From positions 213,532 through 277,531 of the forward strand of contig JAPYMA010001567.1 in NCBI GenBank assembly GCA_035041965.1: 64,000 nt of DNA. The letters are read 5' to 3'. Positions 45,916-55,786 of the stretch are shown one piece after another (position 1 is the stretch's first letter; each line of letters opens with the position of its first letter). The notes below the pieces were generated by a model, which had not been told where the DNA came from, ran no database searches, and saw only the letters and a list, made by a program, of their open reading frames with translations. This DNA is from Anisakis pegreffii (lineage: Eukaryota; Nematoda; Chromadorea; Rhabditida; Anisakidae). The position numbers were made by a program, and so were the translations under genes.

Positions 45916-46245
45916 TGAGCGTTAGCATTGATGGTTTAGCGTCACTAAAGTCCGAACATTCCTTTGCAAAATAGGTCTCTGAGAATCACCCTTCTTTGAG
46001 TCTGAATAACCCATTTAGGTCTGAGATTGGCTGAATGTTGCGCAGGTGGCTTGAAATACAGCTTAGATTCTGTGGTGAATTTGAGTCACCTAGGCCAAAT
46101 CAAGCCTCAAGTGCAAGTTACTGAAAGTAGTAAATTTCTGGAGACAGGTAATTTTTGGAGAATGGACTAGATAACACTCAGCATGGATAATACTTATACT
46201 GGTGTGAATCCCAATCAAAATTTGAGTTTGAGGAAAACGTAGGGT

Positions 46246-46735
46246 ATGGAATGCCTTATGAGCTTAACGGTAGGTCTGGAAAGTTCGCCTGGACCGCTCA
46301 CCATGAGAGTCGGGTTGCTAATAGGTGACTCGAACGAATTCTTTTTCGTTTTAATTTGTGCAGCCAATGGTCATTTTAATAAGCAGATTTTGATTGCGCG
46401 GGTGTTCCCAACCTGTCGAACTGCCAACAAGAGGGGCTAGTTAAATGCGACAGGTGTTCCCCGCCTACTGGCAGTTTCGGCGAATCGGGGAGAATTAACC
46501 TAAAATGTGTTCACGATGCTTACCCGGGTATCGTTAGCACTTATTCTCCGAAATATTATATGGGCGATCCCGGCCTGGGAAAGGCGCCAATTTGACCGGG
46601 GCTAGGGAATGCGCGTAAGTTGGCCTGAGTAGTGCCGTTGGGCATTTGCTTAGGTAACGAGGGTTCCCGGACTCACCGTGCGCACTTTCCCATCAGGGGG
46701 GAATTATCATCGGGTTGACCGTTAACTGCACATAT
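46246..46735 (+). ncRNA. GC-rich structured core, copy 2 (candidate RNA)
   Basis: Counterpart of the copy 1 core. The main stem is CGAACTGCCA (46417-46426) with TGGCAGTTTCG (46469-46479): relative to copy 1 both partners of one pair changed (G-C to A-T). The inner hairpin AGGTG (46452-46456) with CGCCT (46462-46466) also stays paired using a G-U. A 64-codon + frame crosses it but is not convincing as protein. Confidence 0.4.
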
Positions 46736-47072
46736 GAAATCAATTGATTTCGTACAAGTATTGTTGAATGTAGCAGAAAATTGAGAAAGCTCTCTGGTGT
46801 TTGTGGTTACTCGCCGAAGCTTATCTATTGCTAGGTTCGTATTGGCATCCATACAATTCGATCGATATTGTCCTCATTTCCCTTGCCAGTATAGTTATTA
46901 TCTATCGCTAGTGCTACCAGAGTAATTCGATAAACTTTTATCCTACCTGTACCTTCAAAAACTGATTGTTTTCGGAAATCTGTATTTTCGGCTAAAGTTG
47001 AGCTAGGTAGCTGTGATTTGGTGCACGCATGGAAGTAAGGCTTTCCTCTGAGCCGTTAACATAACATTTTTT

Positions 47073-47293
47073 TCAGTTTACAAATGACTGAGCTAAAGAG
47101 ACGGAAGGTGAAGTGTTTTGCAGAAACCAACTTTGTTCCAATTTTTGGAAAATATCTTTAATATCCTTGTTTAGATCCAGATAGTTGCTGAAAGGTTTGG
47201 AAGCCAGGTACTGAAAGGTCTGTCCTCCTCTCTTGGTTGATGAGAATGTGGAGTTTATTATTAGCATTTCATTGGGATATCGTTTCAGGTGAT
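47073..47293 (-). pseudogene. minus-strand coding-like segment in repeat copy 2
   Basis: Copy of the 45026-45246 segment. Differences change residues (Ala to Ser, His to Asn, Asn to Asp, Lys to Gln, Leu to Pro), which does not suggest strong protein constraint. Confidence 0.35.
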
Positions 47294-47760
47294 TTTGTCA
47301 CAGTTCTGATTTTGATTCAAAATTTTGCAGTTAATTGAAAATTTCAGCGTTGTCCTAGCACGACTATGAGTTGCCTTAACTGGAAAGTAGCTTTGACATG
47401 ATTTGATCGCGAATTTGTGAATTTTGCCTGCGTATTAAATGAGGAGGCGCGTAGTTAGAATGGGCATAATTTGGCCGTAAACTCGTCTTTGGGACGTATT
47501 GTCTCAGTTCAGGTCATTCTCTTAATCTCCTTATTCAAAGACCTTAAATGATTTGAAATGAATGTCGTCATATACTTTGGACGTTTGTGATCTAACCGCT
47601 CGTAATTGTTCTCGTCTGGATTGAATATCTTCTGAAGTACCGGGAATTTAGTGGTTTTTTTAAACGATTAGGCTGAAAACAGTAAGTTGGTAGAACATTA
47701 GTGCTGTATTTATTTACCTCAAGGTTGCTCTCTTCTGAAAAGAGGACGGAGAACTCATGA

Positions 47761-47960
47761 TCAGCGTAGTTCCTTCTGTTGAGAGTTTACGAGTATGTTT
47801 GAGTGGCGTTTCTTCAGCATTTGTTTTGATTTAAACTGCCAAATTGCGTCACAAATGTTCTCCGTCTTCTTTTTTTGGCTGATCACTCTCAAACATTTCA
47901 CGATCTCTTTCGCCTCCGATATTTTGTCTAATTCTGCTTCCGAATCTTGCACTCAATAGT
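47761..47960 (-). pseudogene. second minus-strand coding-like segment, copy 3/2 boundary
   Basis: Counterpart of 45750-45915: SEAELDKISEAKEIVKCLRVIS, then QKKKTENICDAIWQFKSK. Open for 63 codons. Confidence 0.35.
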
Positions 47961-48290
47961 TGAGCGTTCGCATTGATGGTTTAGCGTCACTAAAGTCCGA
48001 ACATTCCTTTGCAAAATAGGTCTCTGAGAATCACTCTTCTTTGAGTCTGAATAACCCATTTAGTTCCGAGATTGGTTAGATCTTACGCAGGCGGCTTGAA
48101 ATACAGCTTAGATTCTGTGGTGAATTTGAGTCACCTAGGCCAAATCAAGCCTCAAGTGCAAGTTACTGAAAGTAGTAAATTTCTGGAGACAGGTAATTTT
48201 TGGAGAATGGACTAGATAACACTCAGCATGGATAATACTTATACTGGTGTGAATCCCAATCAAAATTTGAGTTTGAGGAAAACGTAGGGT

Positions 48291-48780
48291 ATGGAATGCC
48301 TTATGAGCTTAACGGTAGGTCTGGAAAGTTCGCCTGGACCGCTCACCATGAGAGTCGGGTTGCTAATAGGTGACTCGAACGAATTCTTTTTCGTTTTAAT
48401 TTGTGCAGCCAATGGTCATTTTAATAAGCAGATTTTGATTGCGCGGGTGTTCCCAACCTGTCGAACTGCCAACAAGAGGGGCTAGTTAAATGCGACAGGT
48501 GTTCCCCGCCTACTGGCAGTTTCGGCGAATCGGGGAGAATTAACCTAAAATGTGTTCACGATGCTTACCCGGGTATCGTTAGCACTTATTCTCCGAAATA
48601 TTATATGGGCGATCCCGGCCTGGGAAAGGCGCCAATTTGACCGGGGCTAGGGAATGCGCGTAAGTTGGCCTGAGTAGTGCCGTTGGGCATTTGCTTAGGT
48701 AACGAGGGTTCCCGGACTCACCGTGCGCACTTTCCCATCAGGGGGGAATTATCATCGGGTTGGCCGTTAACTGCACATAT
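48291..48780 (+). ncRNA. GC-rich structured core, copy 3 (candidate RNA)
   Basis: Virtually identical to copy 2, with the same stem variants (CGAACTGCCA starting at 48462). Its identity to copy 2 suggests recent duplication or gene conversion of this part of the unit. Confidence 0.4.
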
Positions 48781-49534
48781 GAAATCAATTGATTTCGTAC
48801 AAGTATTGTTGAATGTAGCAGAAAATTGAGAAATCTCTCTGGTGTTTGTGGTTACTCGCCGAAGCTTATCTATTGCTAGGTTCGTATTGGCATCCATACG
48901 ATTCGATCGATATTGTCCTCATTTCCCTTGCCAGTATAATTACTGTCTATCGCCAGTGCTACCAGAATAATCCTATGAATTTTTATCTCACCTGTACCTT
49001 CAGAAATTGATCGTTTTTGGAAACTTGTATTTCCAGCTGAACTAGGTAGGCGTGATTTGGTGAACATATAGAGGCTAGGCTTTCCTCTGGGTCGCTAAAA
49101 TAAGATCTATTAATCTTAGAAATGCCTGAGCTGTAAAGGCTGAAAATGAGATGCTTTTAAGAAATCAACTTCTTCACAGTTTTTGAAACATTTTCTCTAA
49201 TATCCTTGTGTGGATCCAGGCGATTTCCAAAAGGCTTGGAAGCTAGACCAGACTGTGTTCTCTTTCGACTCAAATTGCCCTACTACGTTACAAATGTTCT
49301 CTGTCCTTCGTATTTCGGTGTAGTTCAGATTTTGAAAGTCGTTTTGATTTCGTTAATTACGGTCACAAAATACGGCACATGTTGATAGACTGCACAACTC
49401 AGCTAAATGAGTGGTTAGTAGCACTTCACATAGCGTTGCTATTGTTATTTTGTTCTAATTTTGTGAGTTTAGTTATTTTCACCACATCTCAGTGCTACAA
49501 GGTTTTTTTCGTAGTCAGGAAAAGCGAAATTTCT

Positions 49535-50280
49535 AGTATAACTGTGGGGCAATTAGCATTGAGGGGACAGTGCTGTAAGCTCTAGGAATCAAAGTAATTC
49601 GATGAGTAGCAGTTCATCATAATCGCCAAAACAACTAGGTAGCAGTCACAATTAATACCTGGAAATGGACTTAGCGCAAGACTCGGAAACGATGTGTAAC
49701 TGTGTTTATTCATGCTCATTGGCACATCTGAGTGATACACCGAGAGGAGTGCCTTGTAAATCTGAAAACATACTTTGGTATGTGGTACATGCACGTGCTA
49801 TTACGGTAGCAAACCATGAGTTCATGAACGAATGTTATGCTAACCACTGAGATACTAACCATGAACGAAATTGATACTAACCACTCAGATACTAAGCGAG
49901 AACGAAAATGATCCTATCAAGTTATAACTATGGGGCAGTTAGCATCAAGGCGACAGTACTAAAATTCTTATGAATCATCGTAATCGGATGAGTAACAGTT
50001 AATCACCAGAAGAACAATGTTGCAATCATAATTAGTGGACAAGACTGATTATGGAACAAGATTCGGAAACTATGGGACTATATGGGACTGAAACTATATG
50101 GGACTGTACTTAGTCATGGTCACTGGCGCCTCTGAACCATGCACCGAAAAGAATGCTATGCAAATATGTAAACATATCATGGGATGTGGTACAAGCATGT
50201 GCTACTGCGGTAGCAAATCCAATCGAGAATCATTAGTTCGTGAACAAAAATGATATTAGTCACTCAGATACTGCAAATAC
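49535..50280. repeat. diverged ~390-bp tandem duplication
   Basis: 49535-49920 and 49921-50280 share the same order of blocks: GGGGCA-TTAGCAT, AATCGATGAGTA-type, GGAAAC-ATG, GGTACA-GCA-GTGCTA, and GGTAGCAAA. Numerous substitutions and small indels separate them. No reading frame is preserved. Confidence 0.75.
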
Positions 50281-51220
50281 ATTAAACTGTGCTTTTGTAT
50301 ATTCAATACAATTATCTGAACCATAAAAATGATAAGCAGTAAGCAAAAACACATGAGAAATAACGAGTATATTTGGATGTATTTGCAAACTGAGTTTCCT
50401 AAAAAGAAGTGTCATTCATTATTGAAGAAAGCTAAAAAAATCAATTCAAATATATTTTCTTGAAATCGTTTTTCCGGGCATCAAGTAATAATATCGCCTC
50501 ATTGAGAAAACCTTTTCGAAAATGGATTATCAGAAGAACAACTGTTGTGACGAGATTTCTGAGAAATGATTTCAAATTAGTGCATTTCATGTGAAACGAG
50601 TCTAAAGGATCCATTGTGCTGATTGATTGGAATAGTCAGTGGGCTGGCTTACTAGAGCTCTGGCAAATTGGGATCGTAAACGAAACCAGCATCGGATAAG
50701 GAAGGGGGTTGTGATAAGTCAGTCAGCATTATTCATTCGAAGTGATCATCTACTTGCTGCGCAACATCACAATGCATCAATGAAAGAGAAATGAAAAATA
50801 TTAGAAATAAGATTCTGAAAATCGAACAAACATTCCGCTATTACAGTAAAGACAGCTATCTGAAAATCATACAGTAAGTCAAACAAAAATGATAAAATCA
50901 TAAAAAGATGAGAATACAATAGAAGGAAACGAGAAGATGTGTGCATTCAGACAATGCTCCTGTAATGTTAAAAATGGAAGATCATGTCGTATAGATAACC
51001 ATTTACGTAATCTTTAAATTTACTGTAAATAATTTCGTAAAATGAAAAAAATACTAGCATATCCAACCACAAGCAAGTGACACACAACTATGAATTGAAA
51101 GTAGTCAACGTGATTCGTATTCCTTATCGCGGAATCTGTGTCAATTTGCAACCTGCAGAGTGTGGATCCTTTGTCGATGCAGTATCTTCCATCTTCCAAG
51201 CACTGATTTTTTCCAAACTA
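50281..51220. other. AT-rich spacer without recognised features
   Basis: No gene or obvious repeat seen; a mostly A-rich stretch lies around 50760-51060. Confidence 0.4.
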
Positions 51221-51224
51221 TCGC

Positions 51225-52260
51225 TAATGACTTTTCCAAACTGATTTGGTGCACGCATGGGACAAAGCTTTTCTCTGAGCCGCTACCATAAGATTTTTTC
51301 AGCTTAGAAATTGCTGAACTCTACAGACTGAAAGTGAAGTGCTTTCCAAAAAACAACTTTGTTCCAATTTTTGAAAATTTTTCTCTATTATGCTTGTGTA
51401 CGATTAGACGATTAATTAAAGGTTTGGTAGGCAGATAGTACTGAAAGAATTGTTTAATTGTAAGATGCTGAGAATTTGAAGTTTATTAGTATTATTCTTT
51501 GAGATATGATTTCAGCTTGAGGAGATTCACATTTCAGCTTGAGATCACAGCTCATCATGTCTTTTCTATTCTTACTGATTTCCGTTAATCTCTGCAAAGG
51601 TGTTTGAATGGCGTTGTCTGAGCAGTCTTTTGGACTGTCAATATCTTTCATGCGTCATTGTAAATACTGATTTGTGACATCAAAATGTGTCGATAGTAGA
51701 ATCCCTCAGATCAAATTGTTTTGTCCTTATGGATTTTTGCTGTTTGTCGTGATGAATATGAGTGATTCATCGAATATGAGTAACGCTGCATGGACTTCCG
51801 TATTCTGTTCCATTTGCGAATTTCAAAGCATCTTTTCAGGATTCAAAGATCTGCTAAATTTACTTCGCTTTGCGCTCCGCTTTCAAAGTTTTCTTCAGTC
51901 TGTCTCAGTCGTTTGAAATTTTAAGGATCCAGTGCTGCTTGACGAGAATCCAGGATTTAATTATACAAGCGTTTATCGTTGGTATCTCATGAGCTTTTGT
52001 TTTTATTCCCGTCGGTATTACTATTGCAACTCGTCATCATCATGTCTAATTTATTGGTTTCTTGATTTAAGCTGCCAACCTGTGTCACAAACGTTCTTCA
52101 TTTTTTGGCTGCTCAATATCAAAAGTTTCACGGTGTTTTCAGCCTCTCTATCGTCACAAAAAGTGGCGGCCACGGTTTCTGACGTTGTCTGCCGTATCCA
52201 ACTTATCGTTATGAGATCTATTATTTGGAACACTTCTTGCTCAAGCCTTCCTTAGTTTGC
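51225..52260. repeat. degenerate fourth copy of the 2,045-bp unit's AT-rich half
   Basis: 51225-51540 resembles 44960-45250 (GATTTGGTGCACGCATGG, AGTGAAGTG, CAACTTTGTTCCAATTTTTG). About 52060-52180 resembles 45775-45890 (AAACTGCCAA, CACAAACGTTCT, GTTTCACGGT). The GC-rich core is absent. It is interrupted by unrelated sequence. Confidence 0.7.
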
Positions 52261-52404
52261 TCTATTTCAGAGAAATAACTCCTTTTCATGGTTAGCCACG
52301 GCTTTGCTTGAGGTTTAGCCTCGAGGTGAACTTCAGCCTAAGCATGAGTATGAGCGTCAGCTTTTCATCAGGCTTGATTTCGCGAATTTCCAAGCATCAT
52401 GTTA

Positions 52405-52429
52405 GGGGGAGGGGTGGAGGGCGGGGGGG
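52405..52429 (+). other. G-run cluster (potential G-quadruplex)
   Basis: Within 25 bases there are runs of 5, 4, 3 and 7 G separated by 1-4 bases, fitting the usual G-quadruplex pattern, in otherwise AT-rich DNA just after the degenerate repeat copy. Confidence 0.7.
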
Positions 52430-52586
52430 TAGGTCGTAGGATGAAGTTTAATTTCAGGTATCTATTAATTCGAGCAAGGCGGGCTTCGTCGATTATTTGT
52501 GGATATTGATTGCTATTGTGCACGATGGATTGCGTATTCTGGTTCTATTGTTGATCGATATGGCACTATTTGGTTTTCATTTGCAC

Positions 52587-52790
52587 AATTAACGACATTA
52601 ACGATATATATTATGATTATAACGGCATAACATAATTAACGGCATTAATGATATATATTATGATTATAACGGCATAACATAATTAACGGCATTAATGATA
52701 TGTATTATGATTATAACGGCATAACATAATTAACGGCATTAATGATATGTATTATGATTATAACATAATTAACGACATTAATCTCAACGA
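52587..52790. repeat. 47-bp minisatellite, about four units
   Basis: AATTAACGRC recurs at 52587, 52634, 52681, 52728 and 52767, a 47-base period with the last unit 8 bases shorter. Units contain TTATGATTATAACGGC and differ at a few sites. Confidence 0.95.
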
Positions 52791-52799
52791 CCGTTCTTA

Positions 52800-55740
52800 T
52801 CACTAATAAATGTTTAAAGATACTAATATACTAATAAAACTAACGATGTAACAATAACCCTGTTGTATAAGTCGTCGTTTTGTACTGATGATAAAAACAA
52901 GTTCGTTCTGCAAAGAGGTGGTGAAAATTCGGTTGAATCCTCATAGCTTGGTGGTGCAGGAGGATGATCGTCGAGTTGAAATCGTGCTAATTGTATGATT
53001 AAAAAACGTTTTGAGAGTTGTCATAGATAATACTGAAATTAACATTAGTAACAGTGTTAATGGAAGCACCACTGTGTGGGCGTAGAACATAACGTGTAGT
53101 GGTGCGGCCCTAAAGGGCAGAATGGTTCGTGTATCCTGACATGGTAGCTTAACATTGGCGTGTCGTGTGCTTATTACGGCAGCATATTAAATCCTCATGT
53201 CGCAGTGTGTTGTTATCTGGTTTTGAACTTTTATTTTAGTTTATTTTGCAAGCAATCAAAATGATAATAAGCATGTTGAAGCATTCACAAATGTTAACAA
53301 CAATTAACAGTTTATAAACAAATATATCGAAACCAGCAAACCAATGATCATTATCAGAGTGAATATCGTACCAGATAAGTCATGTGTGAATAATTTATTT
53401 GCTTAAATTATCTTCTTGAATAGCAGTCATAAGCGGTCATTATTATTGTTATGACCATTCAGGAATGCACAACGCAAAAAAAATAATCAGCAAGCATAAT
53501 ATAACATAATAGTTCAAAAAATTTATGGCGATTTCACTACGAGAGAGATGCAGTCGTGATTACGCCATCTGATAAAGATTAATAAAGTAAAGACTTGTGA
53601 GAGATAAGGCGGCATTACAATGGAATGGGAATTATTTTTAAAATCACAATTTTGTTTTCCTGCGAAAAATTTCATAAATGGTTGCAAGCGATATAAGCAC
53701 GGAAGCTTTTCTCGCTTTTGCACGTTTCATGCTTATCATTGTTATGATCTGTTTGACCGTTGCTCGGATTTTATCACTGCAAAACAAAAGGTGCTCTCGA
53801 AATGCGCCAGTGGTACAAACAATAGATTCAGTCGAGAAAGAATGTTGGGGAAATTGAAAATCAGAAATGTTGAAGAGAAAAACATTACAATTTCTATTTT
53901 GTAAAACTTTCTTCAAAAACGTTAAATGCGTTCATAGCACAACAACAATCTGTCGAATCATGCGAATCGTCTAACATTTGAATCAGTTTTTGCTTAGTGG
54001 CATGTCTATTCGTAATGTTTTTGTAGTACACAATGCAATAACATCGACAATGGAAGGAGAAGTCTGAAAGAAATCACAGACATAAACTTTAGTTTTTCGC
54101 CAATAGCGACGATTGATCTCGAGCAGATTGAACAAGAATGTTTAATTGCGGTCGAAGTCCACACCGATCATTGACCGTTCTAACTGTGAAGAAAAAGAAT
54201 CAATCAACCAGCGACTCGATGAAAAACTCTTGCACAAAAAAGTTTTATTCTGAACAATTGCAGAGGCTAACACGTGTCTTTATGTTTACTTTGAAAGCAC
54301 TTTCAACGATTTTATTGAAATAGTTTTATTTGCATTTGTTCAAATGCTTCTGAGTCAGCTAAATTTTTTGGTTAAAAAACACCGAGACGAGCTGCTTCGC
54401 TCACAACTGTGCATCATTGTTATTCGTCGATCACCTGCCGTATTCACATTCAACAAGAGAGAAGCATTCCGAAATGATTTTGCAATTCTGAAAAACGCAA
54501 AAGAATGCTGTAAAACGGAAGCTTTTCTTTCTGAGGAATCGGAACTAAATTCTGGAGCATATTTCGAGTGTTGATATGTTTCTGTTCGGTTCATTTCAGC
54601 TGGTTGCTAGTAGAAACAATCAGCATCGTCATTTAATCTCCATCAGAATATGTCGACAAAACACATTAATGTACAGTGAGAAAAAATATTTGTTGGTTAT
54701 AATAGCATGTCACGGCTTGGTTCCATGCCAGATTCAATTAATAGTCATCCAGGTTCTTTCATTAACATACAGTGAACACAGTTGTTCTCACAAGTCCAAG
54801 TTCTACAGTTTATTTGAGGTCGTCAAAATTTTTGAGATTCCATCACAAAAAAATTGTACCTACGAAATAACTGTGCCTGTGATGATATTGTAAACAGTAT
54901 TGTGATCCTTACAATGGGTCTGTAAGTAAAGTAAAGTGCATAAAGAGCCCTCAAATACCTTCGAAAGGGCAACTCTTAATTGAGATTTTGCCTCACCCAC
55001 TATCCTCTCAAGCAATGTCTTTGGCCTTTGTTATGTACGCTGACCAGTAATCTTTGGTAGTTAGCCGATAAGCAGGATAAACTCTGGGGATTACAGACCC
55101 TCTCACTCCCTCAATCACAGCGACTGTTTGATTTGACTCCTTCAGAAAGGTCTGAATGAGGTATTCGGTGGAGGAATAGAGAAGCAAGATAGGGGAGGGG
55201 GATTGAGTGGGATATGTGTATATATGGGCAAACAGGACGACATGATTGACTGTCTTTGATGACAGATAACAGCAGCACTTCGATGATGATTAAGAAGACG
55301 AACAAGAACGAGAATATAGCAAGGAGGGCCGTGAAAGTATTGTTTGATTTTCGTATACGCACAACACATCTCACATCGTTGCCGTCTGCTTAAATAAACA
55401 AGCTCAGTATTTACAAATAAATAATATACCTTTACATTGCTTCATACCTATCTATACCTCGTATACCTTTATATTACTTTCCATTTTCTATACATATAAT
55501 CAACAATATATATCATCACCAGTTCAACCGTCCAAAATTCATTCCGTTCTTTGATTTTAAAATGGTAAATCGCAAAGACAACATACTATTTTGCTAACCA
55601 GTATTACTGTTGTCGTGTGCTGCTTACACTGCTTATTGTACGCATTTCTTAGTATTACTATTACTATTTTCGCTACTATTACCGCTGTTATTACTCGTAA
55701 TAATAAAGTACTCAATTGAAATACTGTATTAGTGGTTTCG
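52800..55740. other. unexplained region with overlapping open frames
   Basis: Between 53520 and 54900 both strands hold several frames of 60-105 codons, more than in neighbouring AT-rich DNA. Examples are + 54344-54574 (QLNFLVKKHRDELLRS) and - 53644-53916 (DKIRATVKQIITMISMK). None belongs to a family I recognise and no consistent exon chain was found. An interrupted ATT/ACT triplet tract lies at about 55590-55710. Confidence 0.35.
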
Positions 55741-55743
55741 GCA
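55728..55743 (+). promoter_or_regulatory. possible trans-splice acceptor of the Pro/Gln-rich gene
   Basis: TTAGTGGTTTCGGCAG ends 43 bases before the ATG at 55787 with no upstream exon required. Inferred only. Confidence 0.25.
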
Positions 55744-55786
55744 GTGCTCCACTGCTTATTTTGTTGTGCCTGTGACCTCTGACATT

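Larger units (their letters stand above)
43865..49340. repeat. tandem array of a ~2,045-bp unit
   Basis: The same landmarks recur at constant spacing: the ATGGAATGCC block lies at 44201, 46246 and 48291 (2,045 bp each step), and a minus-strand open frame at 45026 recurs at 47073. Copy 1 is about 43865-45922, copy 2 about 45923-47968, copy 3 about 47969-49340 with a diverged, shortened end. Copies 2 and 3 are nearly identical over about 46060-46960 against 48105-49000; copy 1 matches them closely from about 44200 to 45240 and less elsewhere. The unit has a GC-rich core and AT-rich flanks carrying minus-strand coding-like remnants. It matches no rDNA, snRNA or SL/5S cluster that I can recognise. 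Confidence 0.93.

Noticed and set aside
46199..46235. GGTGTGAATCCCAATC...TTTGAG in the tandem repeat looks vaguely like a spliced leader
   Set aside because: Length and order differ from SL1, no GT donor follows TTTGAG, and copy 1 changes key bases (GGCGTGAATTCC).
46246..46440. 64-codon + frame repeated identically in copies 2 and 3
   Set aside because: Not intact in copy 1, crosses several hairpins of the GC-rich core, and no protein-level conservation is visible; better explained as part of the structured core.
55111..55374. 87-codon minus-strand frame with a hydrophobic segment
   Set aside because: A single possible membrane stretch in low-complexity sequence; no start context, splice signals or homology.
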